Shown: positions 30,465 to 45,091 of the stretch, one piece after another | Position numbering within the stretch: the stretch's first letter is position 1 | How the letters are laid out: each line of letters opens with the position of its first letter | NCBI GenBank assembly: GCA_003255065.1 | Contig: QAOA01007853.1 | Span: 136,131-200,130, forward strand | DNA: 64,000 nt | DNA from: Cercis canadensis | Lineage: Eukaryota; Streptophyta; Magnoliopsida; Fabales; Fabaceae | Direction of reading: 5' to 3' | Notes under the pieces: model-generated | Told to the model about the DNA's origin: nothing | The model's input: the letters and a program-made list of their open reading frames with translations, nothing else | The model's database searches: none | Program-made: the position numbers and the translations under genes

Positions 30465-31655
30465 TCACAAGAACTAGTAACTGTATTTTAAAAGTTATTT
30501 GTCTTGGCTGAATATGAATGCTTGTCAGTTGCCCGTAGTATTTCTTTTCTAGTTAGGCAATATATATAAATCATGCAAGCATCCTTTAGTTGAATAATAA
30601 TTATCATTTATCTTATTCAGTTGTTTAGTGTTTACCATTATTTTTCCCATTTTCCACACTATTATAAGTCTAGTTAAATTTGTGCTTTACAAATTTAAAT
30701 AGACTAACTTAAAATTTTTTCAACAGTTTAGATTTAACTAACACCTTATATGAAGGAAGCAGAAATATAATTCAATTTAAATAGACCCTATTTATAATCA
30801 CTTCCTTGTTTTTCTCAAATTTTTTCAATTTAAAATCACAGAAATATAATTCAAACACCTATAAGCAAAATTCCTAAAATAATTGCATCTAATAACACAA
30901 TATTTGATGAAAATTTTGGAATCAAACCTCAAATTCAGGTCTGCACAACTTCTTTTCTTTCTGTTCATATCTTCAAAATACTACTTCACCTTTTTTCTTT
31001 ATGAAAGAAAATCTATAAGCTTGAAATATATGCAGTTCATGAACGCAACGATTATATAGAGTTTTCTTATCGAAATTTCAAATTAGCTTAAAGCAGCCCT
31101 TCAAGATTTCTCTCTCTTTCTTTCCCTATCTTTAATTTATATATGTATATTTTGGTTATGGTGTGCGATATTTCCCTCTTCTTCCTCTTGTTATTTTGGT
31201 CCTCCATAAATAGGGTCATTTTCAATACATATGGTCTCTCAATCAATAACTTTGATAGGAATCTGCACATGTGAGTTGGTGTGGCCGTGTGGGAGTTAAG
31301 TAACTTGGAATATGGAAATCCCACTTTAGATAGAAAATAGGAAATAGTGTAGTATATAATATTCAGATTGACCTAAGACTCATGAGCTTAAGCTTTTAAA
31401 TCAAGCTAATGCTTATCCAAATATACTATGTCATACGCTAACAAGCCCATACAATGAATTCTCCCCACAAAACTTGACTATTCAATTTATTAACATTTTA
31501 TGGTCTCTCAATGTTGATGTTACAAATTAAGGCCTATATTCTTAATTTAGTAAGATTATAGTTTTTGTTTAATTATATCATTAGTAAAATTTAAGTTTTT
31601 GGTACATGAGAATATAAAAGTTCGAACCTAAAACCTTTTACATACCATCTAAATA

Positions 31656-34228
31656 CCTCATTAATGGCTTGATAGAATGAGTTTGAAATTATTCTTAACC
31701 GAAACCATATGAATTTATTTTGTGAAATGCCACGATAAATAATATTTGAATATCTATCATTGCTTGCCGACAAATATTTGATGCTAATGTGATAAAGATA
31801 AGGTTCCCAATATGTTTAAATCCATCACATGAATAGTTTCACCAAAAGACAATCATAGTACCAGTTCACGTGGACTCTTCCCAGTTATCTGTGTTCCTTT
31901 CTTACCTAGAAAGGAAGAAGGAACAAGTAGGTTCAATAAAACAATGTCTCCATTTGCCACTCACTCTTCGTTGATCTTTCCATTCTTCTAACCATGAAAG
32001 CAACTATATTTGGATTTAGCGAGGCAAGATGAGTAAGCAGCCTACCCTACTCCAAACAATCTACTTCTGCAAGAACCATTACTCTCTAGGGTTATGGAAG
32101 AGCTGGCTACCCTTTTGGTGCTTCATCTTATACAACGTAGAAGAATCGTCGTCATGCAATCAAATTTTAATCACAAATCCAACAAGAAATTAAAAAAAAT
32201 AATAAAAAAATAAAACCAATTCACATTGAGTAATCAACAATAATCTTCTTTTCTCTTATTTACAAAAATTTAAGAGTTGAGCTAGAATTAAAGGCATGGC
32301 TCATATGAAATGTCTTATCAATAGTTCTCTCAACCTCAAATCCAAGCCATTTAGCAAGGAGTGCAAGTTTCTCACGAACTCGGATCCAGTCATGCCATTT
32401 GAATCATATTGCTCAAATATAAGCCGTTCATTCTTTTAAAACTCATCTCAAATATTAAAATACATTAACATTTAATGGTTGAGATAAGCTTTGATGGAAT
32501 GAACGGCTCAGATTTAAGATAACTCAAGTAATATGATTGGATCCAAATCCGTTTCTCACCTTCAATCAAGCGCAAGTTAACAATTCAATGATAACAAAGA
32601 GACCCTTTAGGGCCCAAAGTCCACCACCCTCATATGGATCCTTTGCATGGCTACAGCCCAAATATCTTCATGAAATTACGAGTCTACCTCTTAATGACTC
32701 TATAATTAGAAGACTCCTATAAGTAATCAACAATCTTTAGACTCGCTTACCACATAATTTCTAGCCCAGTCCTATATCTGACTTCTAATTTATGTTTAGC
32801 TAATAGAATGACCAATTGTTCACGTTAATTTTCATGTTAAGTTTGGGTTTGTTGGGCCAAGTTGGGCCTAATTTCTTGTTGAGCCCGGCCTATACTGAAA
32901 GCTGTCTAGAGAGAAATACAACAAACAACAAAACCCAAGGCTTTACTTTCAGAAATATTTCCTTATTTCCATTTTCAGTTTTTATTTCTTAAAATATATT
33001 TTCATTTTCAATTTCCTGTTTTCATTATAATTACCAAGATTGCCATCATATTTTCATTTTTTCATTTCCTATTTTAAAAAATTTGAAAAGGAAACATTGA
33101 AAATAACTTTTTTGTTTCTAGATTTGGCCCCAATTTAAAAAATATTTTCACAAAACATTTTTATTAAACTCAACCAAACACATTTTTAAACCCATTTTCT
33201 GTTTTCACTGAAAATAGAAACAAAAAATAGCCAAAGCAAATAGGCCCCCAGCTTCTCTATAGATGTGTTTTCGTTTTCTTATTTCCTGCACATCAAATCC
33301 ACCAATTGTATCTTTCCTCCTATGTTTCTGCAATATTTGTTTACAGCAAATTGAAGGGAGAAAAAGGAGAAAAGAAAAGTATGGGCTTTAATGTTAATTA
33401 AAGCATATTAATGATTCTTTCAGCACTACTTTGCTATGAGTAGTGGGGTATGGCTTATACGAAAAGACCATCATAAGGCCTTCCCATCCCAATTCCAACT
33501 TTTTATTTATTTATAACTGTAGTTACCCTTTGTCTTGTGAAAAAAATACAGTGTCTCATTTCTTTTATCTCATTGAGTTAATTATTGGCACCTTTTATTT
33601 GGTCAACTCCGAAAAAGAAAATTCCCACCACTAGGAGGTTGAAATTTGAACCCCTATTGCTATTATTTTGATAGAGCCTCATCACTTTTGCATTATACAT
33701 ATAAAGATAGAATCAGTATAGGATTCAAGTGTTCCCTCGTCTAGATCAGATTTGGGCTTTGGTTCACACGGCCAAATCTAACTTTTACTGTACCTATATT
33801 CCTCTTGTGAACTATCAAAGGGTTCTTGACGTTTTAATTACAATTTCAATCCAAACTTGAGAGGAATTTCAATTTTAATATTTTAAGAGAACGTTCATGG
33901 AAATCTTGGGTGAGAATTCTTCCCAAGACGCTTGATGTTGTTAAACTTACGCACCATTGCTTGGGTAACGCTGGGCCTCATGGAGTTTGATCCTTCACGG
34001 CACTGAGCCAATGCTTATATATACAGAGATTCTATAATACTACACATGTATGTTATACTACATTGACATGGCAAACATACGTAATTTTTATATTTTATTT
34101 AATATAAAATTATTTTATTTTATTTTATTTTCTCAAACAAACTTAAAAATAATTAATTTATAGACATATCATTTACATATTGACTATTCTTATATAGTAT
34201 AGCATAAACAAAATATCTAAGAAATGTC

Positions 34229-34280
<52 letters not shown>

Positions 34281-35515
34281 TTTTCTCTACTTGTCCTCAA
34301 GATTTCATGTCCGTTGCATGCGTATCCATTATTCTGTTAATGATTATATTTCTAATAAATTAAAATGTTTTAATATGAGTTAAGTGATTACGATACTTGG
34401 AAACATAGCACCTTAATTGAAAAATTATTAAATTAATTTGTTTCTACAAATAAATATTACCTTTTTTTTTTTTAGTGAAAAGGAAATAGCACCAATAGAT
34501 TTTAGGAATATTGATAACGATGAGTATAGTTAGTGACACTATTTGACCTAATAAGTCATGATGGAATTTGAATTCAATCATGTTATATAACTCGTGTTCA
34601 TCAATTCATTTGAATTATATATTTAACTTAAAGCTTATCTAAATTGTTGATAATATCTTGTTGCATCAGTATTACGAGTCATGTAGCATGACAAGATTCA
34701 GATCCACTAAGATACTTTTTTATTTTTTGCTATATTGAATTTAAGTCGTTGATAATATCATGGTGTGCTCAGCATACCATGATTTGCCCATCAAGTCAAT
34801 GTTGAGTCTAAAGCAAGCTACTCGAGGAAAAAGACCCACACACTAAAATCAGATATGGTGTGTGTTTCAAAAACACATAAGGGAGATTCAGACTCCTTCC
34901 GAATCGAATGAAGGCCCTTCTTGAGTAGGTGGCTATAATCTTGTGAGATAGAATTGTATACATTGCTATAATCTTGAATCTTGTTAAGAGTGTGAATCTA
35001 TTGGCATTCCCGTAGAATTGGAACCGCAGATTGTGCATGGCTGGTGGGGAAGATGAAGGAAACTTATCGAACAGTGTCATTTTAAAATATGGGGCATCAA
35101 AATGCAGTGGCCAACTATGTGTTTCATGCCAACGTAAGGATCCCGCGTCATAGACTATGGTGACACATAAGCACTTCCATCAACGGTATAAGCAGTTGAT
35201 TAACGGAGGGTCCATTTTGAAGCAAAATTAGAGTCATGAATGAAAATCAGAAAATTTGATAGTAGGGACTGCCTCTATAAGTGAAGAATTAAAATAAGAT
35301 TTTAATCTTTGAAAAGTTTCAGAAAAGGCACACTTATTTTATGCAAAACCTCATAAAAGAAAAATAGTAAGGTATGGATGTAAGATATATTTGGTTTGAA
35401 AATTTTTTAAGCAAAAAATTAAGTAGAAAGCTAGAAATAGTTCAAGAGATTTTTTTTTCATTACTAGAATTATTAGTTATGAGTAATTAGGCGTGTGGAT
35501 AGATATAGGAGTGTG
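31656..35515. other. Intergenic DNA
   Basis: AT-rich with no supported gene; open stretches are short and show no family resemblance. The part 32960-33235 is rich in TTTTCATTTTC-type words with inverse words at its right end and may be a decayed fold-back element, but I could not define its ends or a target duplication. Confidence 0.5.
34234..34276. repeat. (AT)n microsatellite, 43 bp
   Basis: An uninterrupted run of alternating A and T. Confidence 0.95.
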
Positions 35516-35518
35516 AAT

Positions 35519-37516
35519 CACTACAAGAAAAAAAAATTTCTCACGGACAAAATTCTTGAGAAAACACTCAAAAATCTATGAGAAACACGTTTCTCAAGGA
35601 TTTTCTTATGGATTTTGAGGTGCAAGAAAAACTCGCATGACAAACCAAATTCTTTACGAAATTCCATTACATGAGAATATTTCTCACAGATTTTCTTAAG
35701 GACTTACTTTTAGCGTGAGAAAAATTAAAAAAAAAAATTCTCATGGATTTTTGCCGGTGAGAAATTTCGTAGGCTTTTTTTTTTTTTGTTGATTTCTTAT
35801 ATTAATAGTAGAGAAATTACAAAAAGGGAAAAAAAAATTCAAAGAAAAGTTAACAAAAAATCATACATTATCACATTTAAATAACTTTATAGAGTTTGAT
35901 CTTAGACTTTACACATTTTACAATCCAAAAGAAACTAACTCTTGCAGTGATTACTATAAGAAATTAACTCTAAATTAATAAAATTCATCAACCTTAGAGT
36001 TAGAACAAAACAGAAAAATCTCAACAAAATAAACAAATGTAGAGGTAATTTTCCAGCTATTCTGCATTATAATTAATTTTTCCTAAGATCTGATACAAAG
36101 TTAACAAAATTACCTTAAGCACATACTGCAATAATGTAGAGGGCACAGCTGCTGGAGATGAATGCCTACGATCATCTGACATCTATCATACAAAAGAGTA
36201 CTTAATTCAACGTAAACATCAAACAAGTAACTAAATTAGCTAACTCCTAAATCCTAACCCTAAACACCTAACCCTCTAAACCCAAACCCTAACCCTAATT
36301 CACTAAACCCTCAAATCCTAAATCTCAAATCCTAAACCCCTAAACCCTAATCTTATATCCTTAACCCTAACCCCTAAATGCCTAACCATAAACACTAAAC
36401 CAAAAATTGGGCAAAGTCTCCCTTAAAACTTGAACAATCCAAGAATTATAAATTCCACATAATTACCTAAAACAGTCAAAATTCCTTATTAAATCAATAT
36501 AATAAAGTTACATAAAACTGTCAAAATTCTAATAAATTCTACAACATCTAAAAAAAGTTTAAAAATTGTACAATCATTCTAAACAATTCATACAACAAAA
36601 ACCCTAACAAAATTTAAAGCAATCTAACCAATTTTATCATTAAATCAATACAGTAAACATACTTAAATTCGGATACCTATAGCAATCAACAAATCTTCCA
36701 TCAAAACGAGGTATGCCTAAATCCATAATCACATGGACACCATTCCACAAACAAAAGATGATAAAACTACAAAATAATCTACCTAGAAATAGAAAAACTT
36801 CAAGTTTGGTTCAAAGACAAAAACATAAGCTAGAAATCGATAGAAATAGGCCTACCTCTACTCCAAAGCAAATAAATTGAGCTTGAAACTCCTTGACGCT
36901 GCCAGAAAAAGGTAAAGATTGGCTGGAAAACTGAAATCGCACGAGGTAGAGGAGAGAAACCAAGGTGAGGAGAAGGAAAAGTAAATATGAAAATGAGGAA
37001 GAAGAGCTGCAAGGTGAGAAGAACTATCCAGATTTCTCACGAATTTTCTCATGGATTTTGGGCCGTGAGAAATTTTAAAACTCAAATTTTAGTGAAACGG
37101 TGTGTTATGTTTCTTACAGAAAAATCTATATCATAGACTTTCTCACGGAAAACTTTTATGTGAGAAAATTTCATGAGTTTCTCACGGATTTTCTCACGAG
37201 AAAATTTTCCATAAGAAATTTTTGAGAAAATTGAATTTTTGATAGAATTTTCTCACGAAAAATTTTCTCGTTAGAAAATCCATGAGAAATTCTCACGGAA
37301 ATATTTTTCATGAGAAAATTCCGTCAGAAATTCAATTTTCTCACCAAATTTTTGACATAAATTTTTTTCATGGGAAATTCTTATTAAATGCTAATCCATG
37401 AGAATTTCGTAAGAATTTCTCACAAAATTCCGTTTTGTGAGAAATTTTTGTGAGAAGTCGAGTANATTCCGTTTTGTGAGAAGTTTTCGTGAGAAGTCGA
37501 GTATTTTCTTGTAGTG
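35519..37516. mobile_element. Second non-autonomous CACTA element, about 2 kb
   Basis: The left end reads 'cactacaagaaaaa' (35519) and the right end its inverse 'ttttcttgtagtg' (to 37516). The 3-bp target duplication AAT is at 35516-35518 and 37517-37519. Subterminal regions (35540-35770 and 37025-37510) are packed with a motif near 'ttctcacggattttc' in both orientations, different from the motif of the first CACTA element, so this is another family. No transposase or captured gene was recognised. An N at 37465 is flanked by two near-identical copies of about 38 bp, so the right end may be slightly inflated. Confidence 0.9.
36243..36405. repeat. Degenerate telomere-like repeat tract (CCCTAAA type)
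   Basis: About 160 bp of imperfect AACCCTAA words, such as 'aaaccctaaccctaattc' near 36283 and 'cctaaacccctaaaccctaa' near 36332, with variable spacers. The plant telomere unit is CCCTAAA. The tract lies in the middle of the CACTA element, so it travels with it or arose within it. Confidence 0.75.
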
Positions 37517-37519
37517 AAT

Positions 37520-40500
37520 AGATAATTAGTTTGACTAAGGACCTAGTGAAGGGTGTTTTTTGGATCCTTCAGAAAACTGAAAATAAAAGGCAAATTAGAA
37601 ACAAGTGTGAATAGAGATATGGGAGTGACAATAGTCCCACCCCTCTAGAGAAATTCACCAATAAATAAAGTAGATAATCATTTGAGTTATTGGTTGAGAT
37701 TTGCTAATTCACAATATTGATTCTTCAATTCTTAATTTATCATATATGCTACATACATTTTGAATTTATTTGAAGGAAAAGGACAAATGCACAAAAGTCC
37801 CTTCAATTTTAAGAGTTTTGTTCCTCAATTTTCAATTTTGACAATTAGTACCCTTCAACTTTGGAAAAACATCTAAGAATCTATTTAATTTGTATCCATT
37901 CAGAATAACTAGTTTTGGACATTTTGACTATAAAGTGAAATCTTCAACTAAGAAAATATTGGATGATCATTGGGGGCTAGAAAATTCAAGCGTAATGATA
38001 GTAATGAAGACGAATTGGATATATAAAATGCTATAGAAGCAATGGTTGAATTCTACTTTTTTTAAGTTCAAAAGTTTAAATATTAAATTAAAATTTCAGA
38101 AGTCTATTGTCAAAGCTTTCAACCATTGCTCTATATGATTTTTTTTTATGTATGCATGGCACTATGACATTTTCAACATATTATGTCCTTCAATATATAT
38201 ATTTTTTAGTATTTTGGTTACAACTTTGAATTCGAACATAGAATTTACAAGTCCTGAAATATCACTAAATCCATTCAATATCAAATGATATGTAGTTGAA
38301 TGGTACTAAGATCGTCTTCAAAATTTATTGATTTTATGTTTAAACTCAAAATTATAGCTAAAGTAAAAAAAAAAAAAAAAAGAATCTATTCAATGGTTAT
38401 GATTAGATTAGATAAAGTCATACTTACTTAGATGGTTATCTAATGTATTATTTTTTAATTTAGTTTTCCTTTGTAACAAAAATTTCCAATTCACAAAAGG
38501 GAAGTCAACATAAATCCAATCAATTATTGAATGAGAAAAGGGCTATATAAAAGAGTGTAAAAAAGAGTTAGACCATGTATACCATGTCAAAAATCAAAGA
38601 CATTACCCCATCATCATCAATTGGATATTGGTGTGCATTCAAAACCCATGAAGATTGAGAACGGTACTCTATGCAACAAAAATCAAAGTCTTGCACGCCA
38701 AGGGAATCATCTTTCATCATTTGAAATGGTCCATTCATAGTGACATTTTCTTTGCAAAGATTCACAAAATGACATGAAAAATTGGGAATTCGGGATTGGA
38801 GAGACCAAAAGGGGATATGGATATTGGGTCATAATCAATCATTTGGATTCTGTAGCAAAAGTCCCATTAGTGGGAAAGTGATTTACAAGTCGGTCCCTAG
38901 CGTGCCATGGACGACAATTTGGTCTCACTCCTACCTATTTCTAGGCCCCTTTTGCATCGAATGCTCCATATCGTTGGGGCCCTTTAAATTACATTACCCT
39001 CAATAAAGGGGAAATTAAAGGACTTTCAAAAAATTAGATATTCAGTAGAATTTAACTAAATTGCCATGAGTAATGTAAAATTTTATACATTACAAGTTCA
39101 TGAAATGAATATGTTGCATGTATGCTTAGATATACAATTATTTTGTAAGTTTATGATATTTTTATATATTTTTTTTATTTGTATTTGTTGATTACAAACT
39201 TAAAAAGGAAAAGAAAATATTGAAGAGGGGAGTTTTTGGTAATCAAAAGATTTTGCCATCCGTGATAAAAAATTAAACATGAATAATACATAAGAATAAC
39301 ATATTCATGGGAGAGAGCTAGAAAAAAAAAAAAAAATAAACATAAATTCAAATTAAGAAAGAGTGACGGATTGGAAGAGAAAAAATCAGGAATAATATGG
39401 ATTGCAACAAATAATTTCTCAAAGATAGAATGACTTTACTTGGAGAAGATTTTACTAAAAAAATTATTTAGTATTTATCCCAAAAAAATTAATTAATGAG
39501 AGTATAATTTTATGATGGAAATTTTTTTTAAAAAAAAAACAGTATGTTTTGTGCAAAACGATCAATAAAGACACAAAAAGGATGGAACAAAAAGAATATT
39601 TTTAAACATTCAAAAGTTTCTGCCCATCCATACTTTTATATATAGTATAGATAGATAGATTATTGTCTTGGTGCATGAAAGCAGACCCGAAGATACAAAA
39701 AAAAATAGATTACTATATGAAATTTTTTTATTTCATTAAAGTAATTAAGATTTTTTTTATTGATCATAAAATCATTTTTCAAAATTTTCTTATACATAAC
39801 AACACACGATTTAATAATTATATTAAACTTTTTTTCATTGTTAATAAATCAAAACCAATTGCCATAATCATCAATTCCTAGACTTTTTCATTGAAAATCT
39901 TCGTAGCACCCACTCAATTCCTAGACTTTGTACCCATGTTGAAATTTGTTTATTTTATCAGATTTGTTCACACATGGGCTCAACTCAATCCTATATCTTC
40001 AATTCTTTTTGGTATTTTTGGCTGAAATTCTTGATTTGAACACATAACACATAAATTCTAAGGATAACCTCAGTACCACTCGCCTACAAGCCATTTGATC
40101 CTATATATATATATATATTTCACCAAATATTCCCATTAGTTATATGTTATATTTCTATATATATTTTTTATTTCTCAGAGAAGTCCAATTTCAAAACATT
40201 GTAGTTATAAGTAGTTAGTACTATTTGACTAAATAAATTATAATAAACTTTGTTAAGATTCAAAGCTGATTCTTTGATAAAATAAAATGGTAGAAATTAC
40301 TTATTTATTTAATGGTAGTTTACATCCTCCTTGACAACAAATTTGGACAATCTTTCTTGATGAAATATATTTTCCTCTTAGCAATATAATAGAATAATTG
40401 TAGAAATGGCTAAAAATATATAAATTTTAATTTAATGAATATGTCATGTTATGATTTTTTTTTTGTACTAGTTATTCTTCTAAATAAAACTATATATGTT

Positions 40501-43500
40501 TTCCGCTATAAAATATGAATTCTATAAATAAAAATATGTTGAATGAATGAAATAACAAAAAAAAAAATTATTATTATTATTAACAAGTATAATTTATTCA
40601 AAGATCTCTCAAATAAATTAAGGTATCAAATTCAAAGTTTTATATTTTCAGTAAAAAAATCTAACTCTATCTACTTAATAGGAATATATATAGTTTCAAT
40701 AGAATAATTTATAATAAAAAAATGTAATAAGTAGCTAGATTGTCTATTTAAGAGATATATATATCCTATCATCAACATATGAAAAAACAACATTATTAAT
40801 TAGCCTAATTACAATTTTGATCCTCCTATCGAATACATAAAGAGTCTAACTCGTCTCAATGATTGGAAGAGAATATATTCAAGAGTAATTAAACATGCTA
40901 CTATTATCGACCCAAAGAGGAAACAACTGAAAATGTGGGTCTAGTTTCAAGCTAAAAACCACTTCACGTGAATTAAAGTTGAGTAAACTGTAAACATCAA
41001 GGATATACACTATTCAGTAACTTTAATAGACGTGTGACCTGGACAATCTATAAAGGCTCACTTGGCGAAATTTTTTCTAGAAATTAGAGAAAGCGATTAC
41101 AGTAAATTATTGTCGTTATTATTGCTATTGTAGATTAAAGTACTATGCAATAAAAATGAATTAATAAAATTAAAGTATTACACATAATTATGCTAATATC
41201 TAGTTATCTAGCAAACTTATATAGAACTAGAGTAGACATATTTCTATAAACGGCTTGCAGTTGAGTTGTACCAAGATTATCCTCAGAGTTTGTGGTTCCA
41301 TGTTTGAATCTGTAACCAAAGTATCAAAAATAGAATAGACATGTTTCTTGGTTGAGAGATCTCTTAAAAAATTTGAAGTCTCGATTTTAAATTCTCATTT
41401 TCACATATTCTTTGTTTGAAAATTTAACTCAATGATAGAAAATACTAAAAATATCTCTTGGTGTACCAGAANCAAAAAAAAAAAAAAAAAAAAAGACATG
41501 TCTCTTACCTGGTTTATAATTCATAAAAACTTCAATTAATCAAATACAACAGTCATAGTTATAATGGTAATAATATAATTATGAAAAAAATTTATCATAA
41601 AATTTGATATCCCTTGTTTTACTTATACAAAAATAATATGGACTATTACGAATTCTAAACATACCGAGGTAATTCGTCTATTATTATCTCTTTAACTCTT
41701 ATTAATAAAACAATAGCCTACAAGGTGGACGAGAGAATAAGAAACAAAACTGACCAAGGGAGCAATCCTATATACAGAAATTTATATTCACGAACATAAA
41801 ATTATTTTCTATTTTAGAATTTGCCAACTAATTTTGTTTTCTTAGAAAGGTCCATGTTGGGTGATTCTACCGGGAAGCTATGTGATATCTTCCTGACATG
41901 GTAGCATAACAATTGTTTATGTGAAAAATATTAATTAATTTTGACCGTTAAAAAATAAACAGTTAAAATTAAATGTTTTCATATCAATGATGATTAATGT
42001 TGTCACATCTCACATATCTTCTTGGTATGTGAGAAATGTCCATATTTTATTGCAGATATTTTGGCTAACTATGGCGGAACCCACACTTTTGATTCCATGA
42101 ATCACCAAGTAGATGCTTTTCAAAGCAGATACAACAGCTAGAAATATGAGATTCCATGAAATTTTTTTTGACTTATCGCACATTCTTGCATTATTTTTCA
42201 CTAATTTGAATTTTTATTGCTGTCAAATCTATAGCAATTTTGGTCGCATTTTACTAAACAATATTTTGATTACTTTTCTATGGGATTTTTTTTATAGCAC
42301 CTAGCTATAATACAATAACTTTTGAAAGAAAACATTCCAAAATATGGCTGTACTATATTTTATTATGCAAATTAAAATTATGTAAAGTTATGCAGCTTTT
42401 GAAATTATTAATTTTTCTTTAATCTCCAAAAGATATGTATGAATTTGTTATAAAGTAGCATATATATATTTTGTTGTCATTTTTTGAGTATTTTGTACTC
42501 TTGGATTTTAGGGGCTTTAGTATAGGTAAAATAGACACTAAATTACAAATATAAAACAAACAAAGTGTTAAGAGATGTGCCCAATTAATAAGTTGTCACT
42601 CCTAAACTTAAAAAGTAATTACTTTTTAAGTAAAAATTCTCGTTGAGGCATGTGATATGCCTTGACTTAAACATGAGGTAACCTCTCATCACTCTAATTT
42701 TTTATTATTTACCAATAAAAAAAGTGATTACATTCTCATATGAAACAAATAAAGTGATTATGTATATAACGAGTTAATCAGTACTATACATGACTAGTTA
42801 ATCTATTGATTGTGATCAATTTTCTCGGAATTTGCCCCATATTCGGGCTTCATTTAAGAATATTGTGATTTTTTTTAAAAAAAAAAAAAANTTCAGGCTT
42901 CATTTAAGAATATTGTGATTTTTTTTTTAAAAAAAAAAAATTGTGCTGAATATTTAGGCTTCATTAAGGAATATTGTGACTTTAAAATTCCTTTTTGCTA
43001 GAGTACTATTGTAAATTGGTTGTCCTAAAATAAAATTTACAAAATCAATTTTAAGTTAAAATCTGATTTTTTTTTTTAGAATCAACCAATTCAACCCCTC
43101 TTAGTTGCCTATGCCTACTTAAGCTATAAACAAGCACCTACCAATTACTTTGCAAGTAATTCTATTAAGTTTAACCAATTGGGAATAATTCTTCCCAAAA
43201 TTAACCTAAATTTCAACCAAATTTTCAGTCAGCTAAATAGGACACCACATATTGAATAAATCATTATCTATCATTAAGTAACATATTATGTGCTACTGTG
43301 CAAGGACCTGCAAAGCGTGCATAAACAGCAAGTGAGGGTTTGAGTCAAACTCTCTCCTTTTGTTGTGAAGAAGAAAATTTCAGGCTTTAGATCCCTTTTT
43401 TTGGAAGTGCTGAGAACTCCATTGCCTTTTCATGCCATGGTTATCTACTACTACAGTCCTTGTTCCTTATAAATGATTACTAATGGGCCACCATAATTGA

Positions 43501-45086
43501 ACACTAATAATAAGTCTAATTATAACACATTTTTTATGTAACACTATTTTCTTACAGTCAAACTGCAATCCTCCAAAATCATAATAACAAGGAGAGCTTC
43601 TCTCTCTCTCTCTCTCTGCTTCAAAGTGAGTAGATATTCAGTCTTTCTAATTCTCTTTTCCATCCCAAAAGAGAAAAACGAAGAGAAAGTAAAGGTTGTT
43701 GAAGTTTATCTTGTGATTATCGAACCCCTACATTACTTTTCCACCGAGAGTGGTGCTAAGTTGGTCTCCTTTCATAATAGTACCCTAACACCAAGATGAT
43801 ATCATTAATTTCATGATTGATGATGTGAACCATATATACGTACTATACTTTTATTTTGGCCATATATGTATGCACTATACTTAAACAGTCAACGATTGTA
43901 CGTAAATTTGATCCAAAAGAGATTTTGGTCATTCTATGGTGTGTTTTGTCAAATAATGCACATCAGTGTAATTTATAATTTTTTTTTTCTTAGCAAAAGG
44001 TTAGTATTTTTTTTAAAAAAAAAAATAATTAGGTAACTTCTTGCAGAACTTTTCAGTTGTGTATCTTTTTCGTCCTAGATCACACCATGTCAATCCCAAA
44101 AGATTTATATGGCTCATATATAATATAACACATATATAGAGTTGAACTTGTTAGCAAAGATTTGGAATAGATTGTATTTTGTGCCCTGTCGCCCAATACC
44201 ATACATCGGTGCAGAAATAGTACTAGTAAGCTTTAAAGTAACAAACTAAGGATGACGGAAGTTAAAATTATTTAGACTTGAATCGGACAAAAAATATACT
44301 GCCCTTAAAAATAAGTTAGTAGATGTTTATGTAAATTTTGAAGTTTTAATTTTTATGACTTATTCTCAAGCAAGGCCTGTGTATGCTTCTGAAAAGCACC
44401 CTGCAAAATTTTCTCTAAAACCACTAGTGACATGTAAGGTGTGTTTCTCAAAATAAGAGCTTTTTACCCCTTTCCACTAGCAATATGGAATTCGAAGCAT
44501 AACATTCACATAAAGCCTTCTAAATTATAAATTGCCAACGCCTTGTTTGAACATGCAATCTCTCTGCTAGGGTTTTTCTTGGTATGATGCTATCCTCTCT
44601 AGGTTTTTCCTAGTATTAGGTCATTTCTAGGTGCTGAAGTGTGCATTGTGCAGTGAAGTCTTTGCTGGTTTGTCGAGTAGAAGTCATGTGTGTTTCTATA
44701 GGACAGTTAGGGTTCAATCATTAGGGTGTGCATGGTAGATTTTGGGATGGAAAAGAATGAGGACAAGGATGAGGATGAGAAAGATGACGATGTGGATATA
44801 TATGTCTTTGTACGCCTCAACAATGTCTAGTTAACACTGGTATTCTTCACATGACAATGCGAGATGTATTGAAAAATCTAATTCAAGAGATTTTTTCGGT
44901 TCAAATGCTATCAAAGCTCCTTTATGGTAGGTCAAGTCATCGTCTTATAGTTTGAGGCAACATGCTTTGGATGAAAAATATATAATTGATTCATATTGAG
45001 AACATTTATATATGTATCTTTAACCCGTGACTCTTCAACTGCGTGTTAGAAGTTTTCTAAATTTGGGTTTCTATTAATTCTTATCT
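37520..45086. other. Gene-poor intergenic DNA
   Basis: About 7.5 kb of very AT-rich sequence with no supported gene. It contains short microsatellites ((TA)n at 40102-40118), a stretch with repeated 'cccttcaa' words near 37798-37866 that looks like a transposon end, an N at 41472 in an A run, and an N at 42891 flanked by two copies of 'ggcttcatttaagaatattg'. Open frames are short and unrelated to known families. Confidence 0.5.
43599..43617. repeat. (TC)n microsatellite
   Basis: A short uninterrupted TC run, 'tctctctctctctctctct'. Confidence 0.9.
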
Positions 45087-45091
45087 GCTTT

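Larger units (their letters stand above)
29029..31655. repeat. Second copy of the AKR block (direct duplicate of 26440-29027)
   Basis: The block from 26440 to 29027 is repeated here after the N at 29028, starting mid-exon 3 ('cctcacagtcc') and ending at 'ctaaata' (31655), where unique sequence continues. I count only scattered differences, for instance near 27695/30322, 28630/31258 and 28690/31320, giving about 99% identity. The length difference of about 40 bp comes from a T run with a further N (29384). Either a true tandem duplication or two unmerged alleles; the N at the joint favours the second. Confidence 0.85.

Noticed and set aside
32537-32722. Open frame of 61 codons with proline-rich text
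   Set aside because: No family resemblance, no splice context and no flanking coding sequence; short open frames are expected by chance.
32960-33235. Fold-back MITE suggested by TTTTCATTTTC words and inverse words
   Set aside because: No clean terminal inverted repeat or target duplication; the match may be low-complexity sequence.
36241-36410. Chromosome end
   Set aside because: The telomere-like repeats are degenerate, short and enclosed in a CACTA element with ordinary DNA on both sides.
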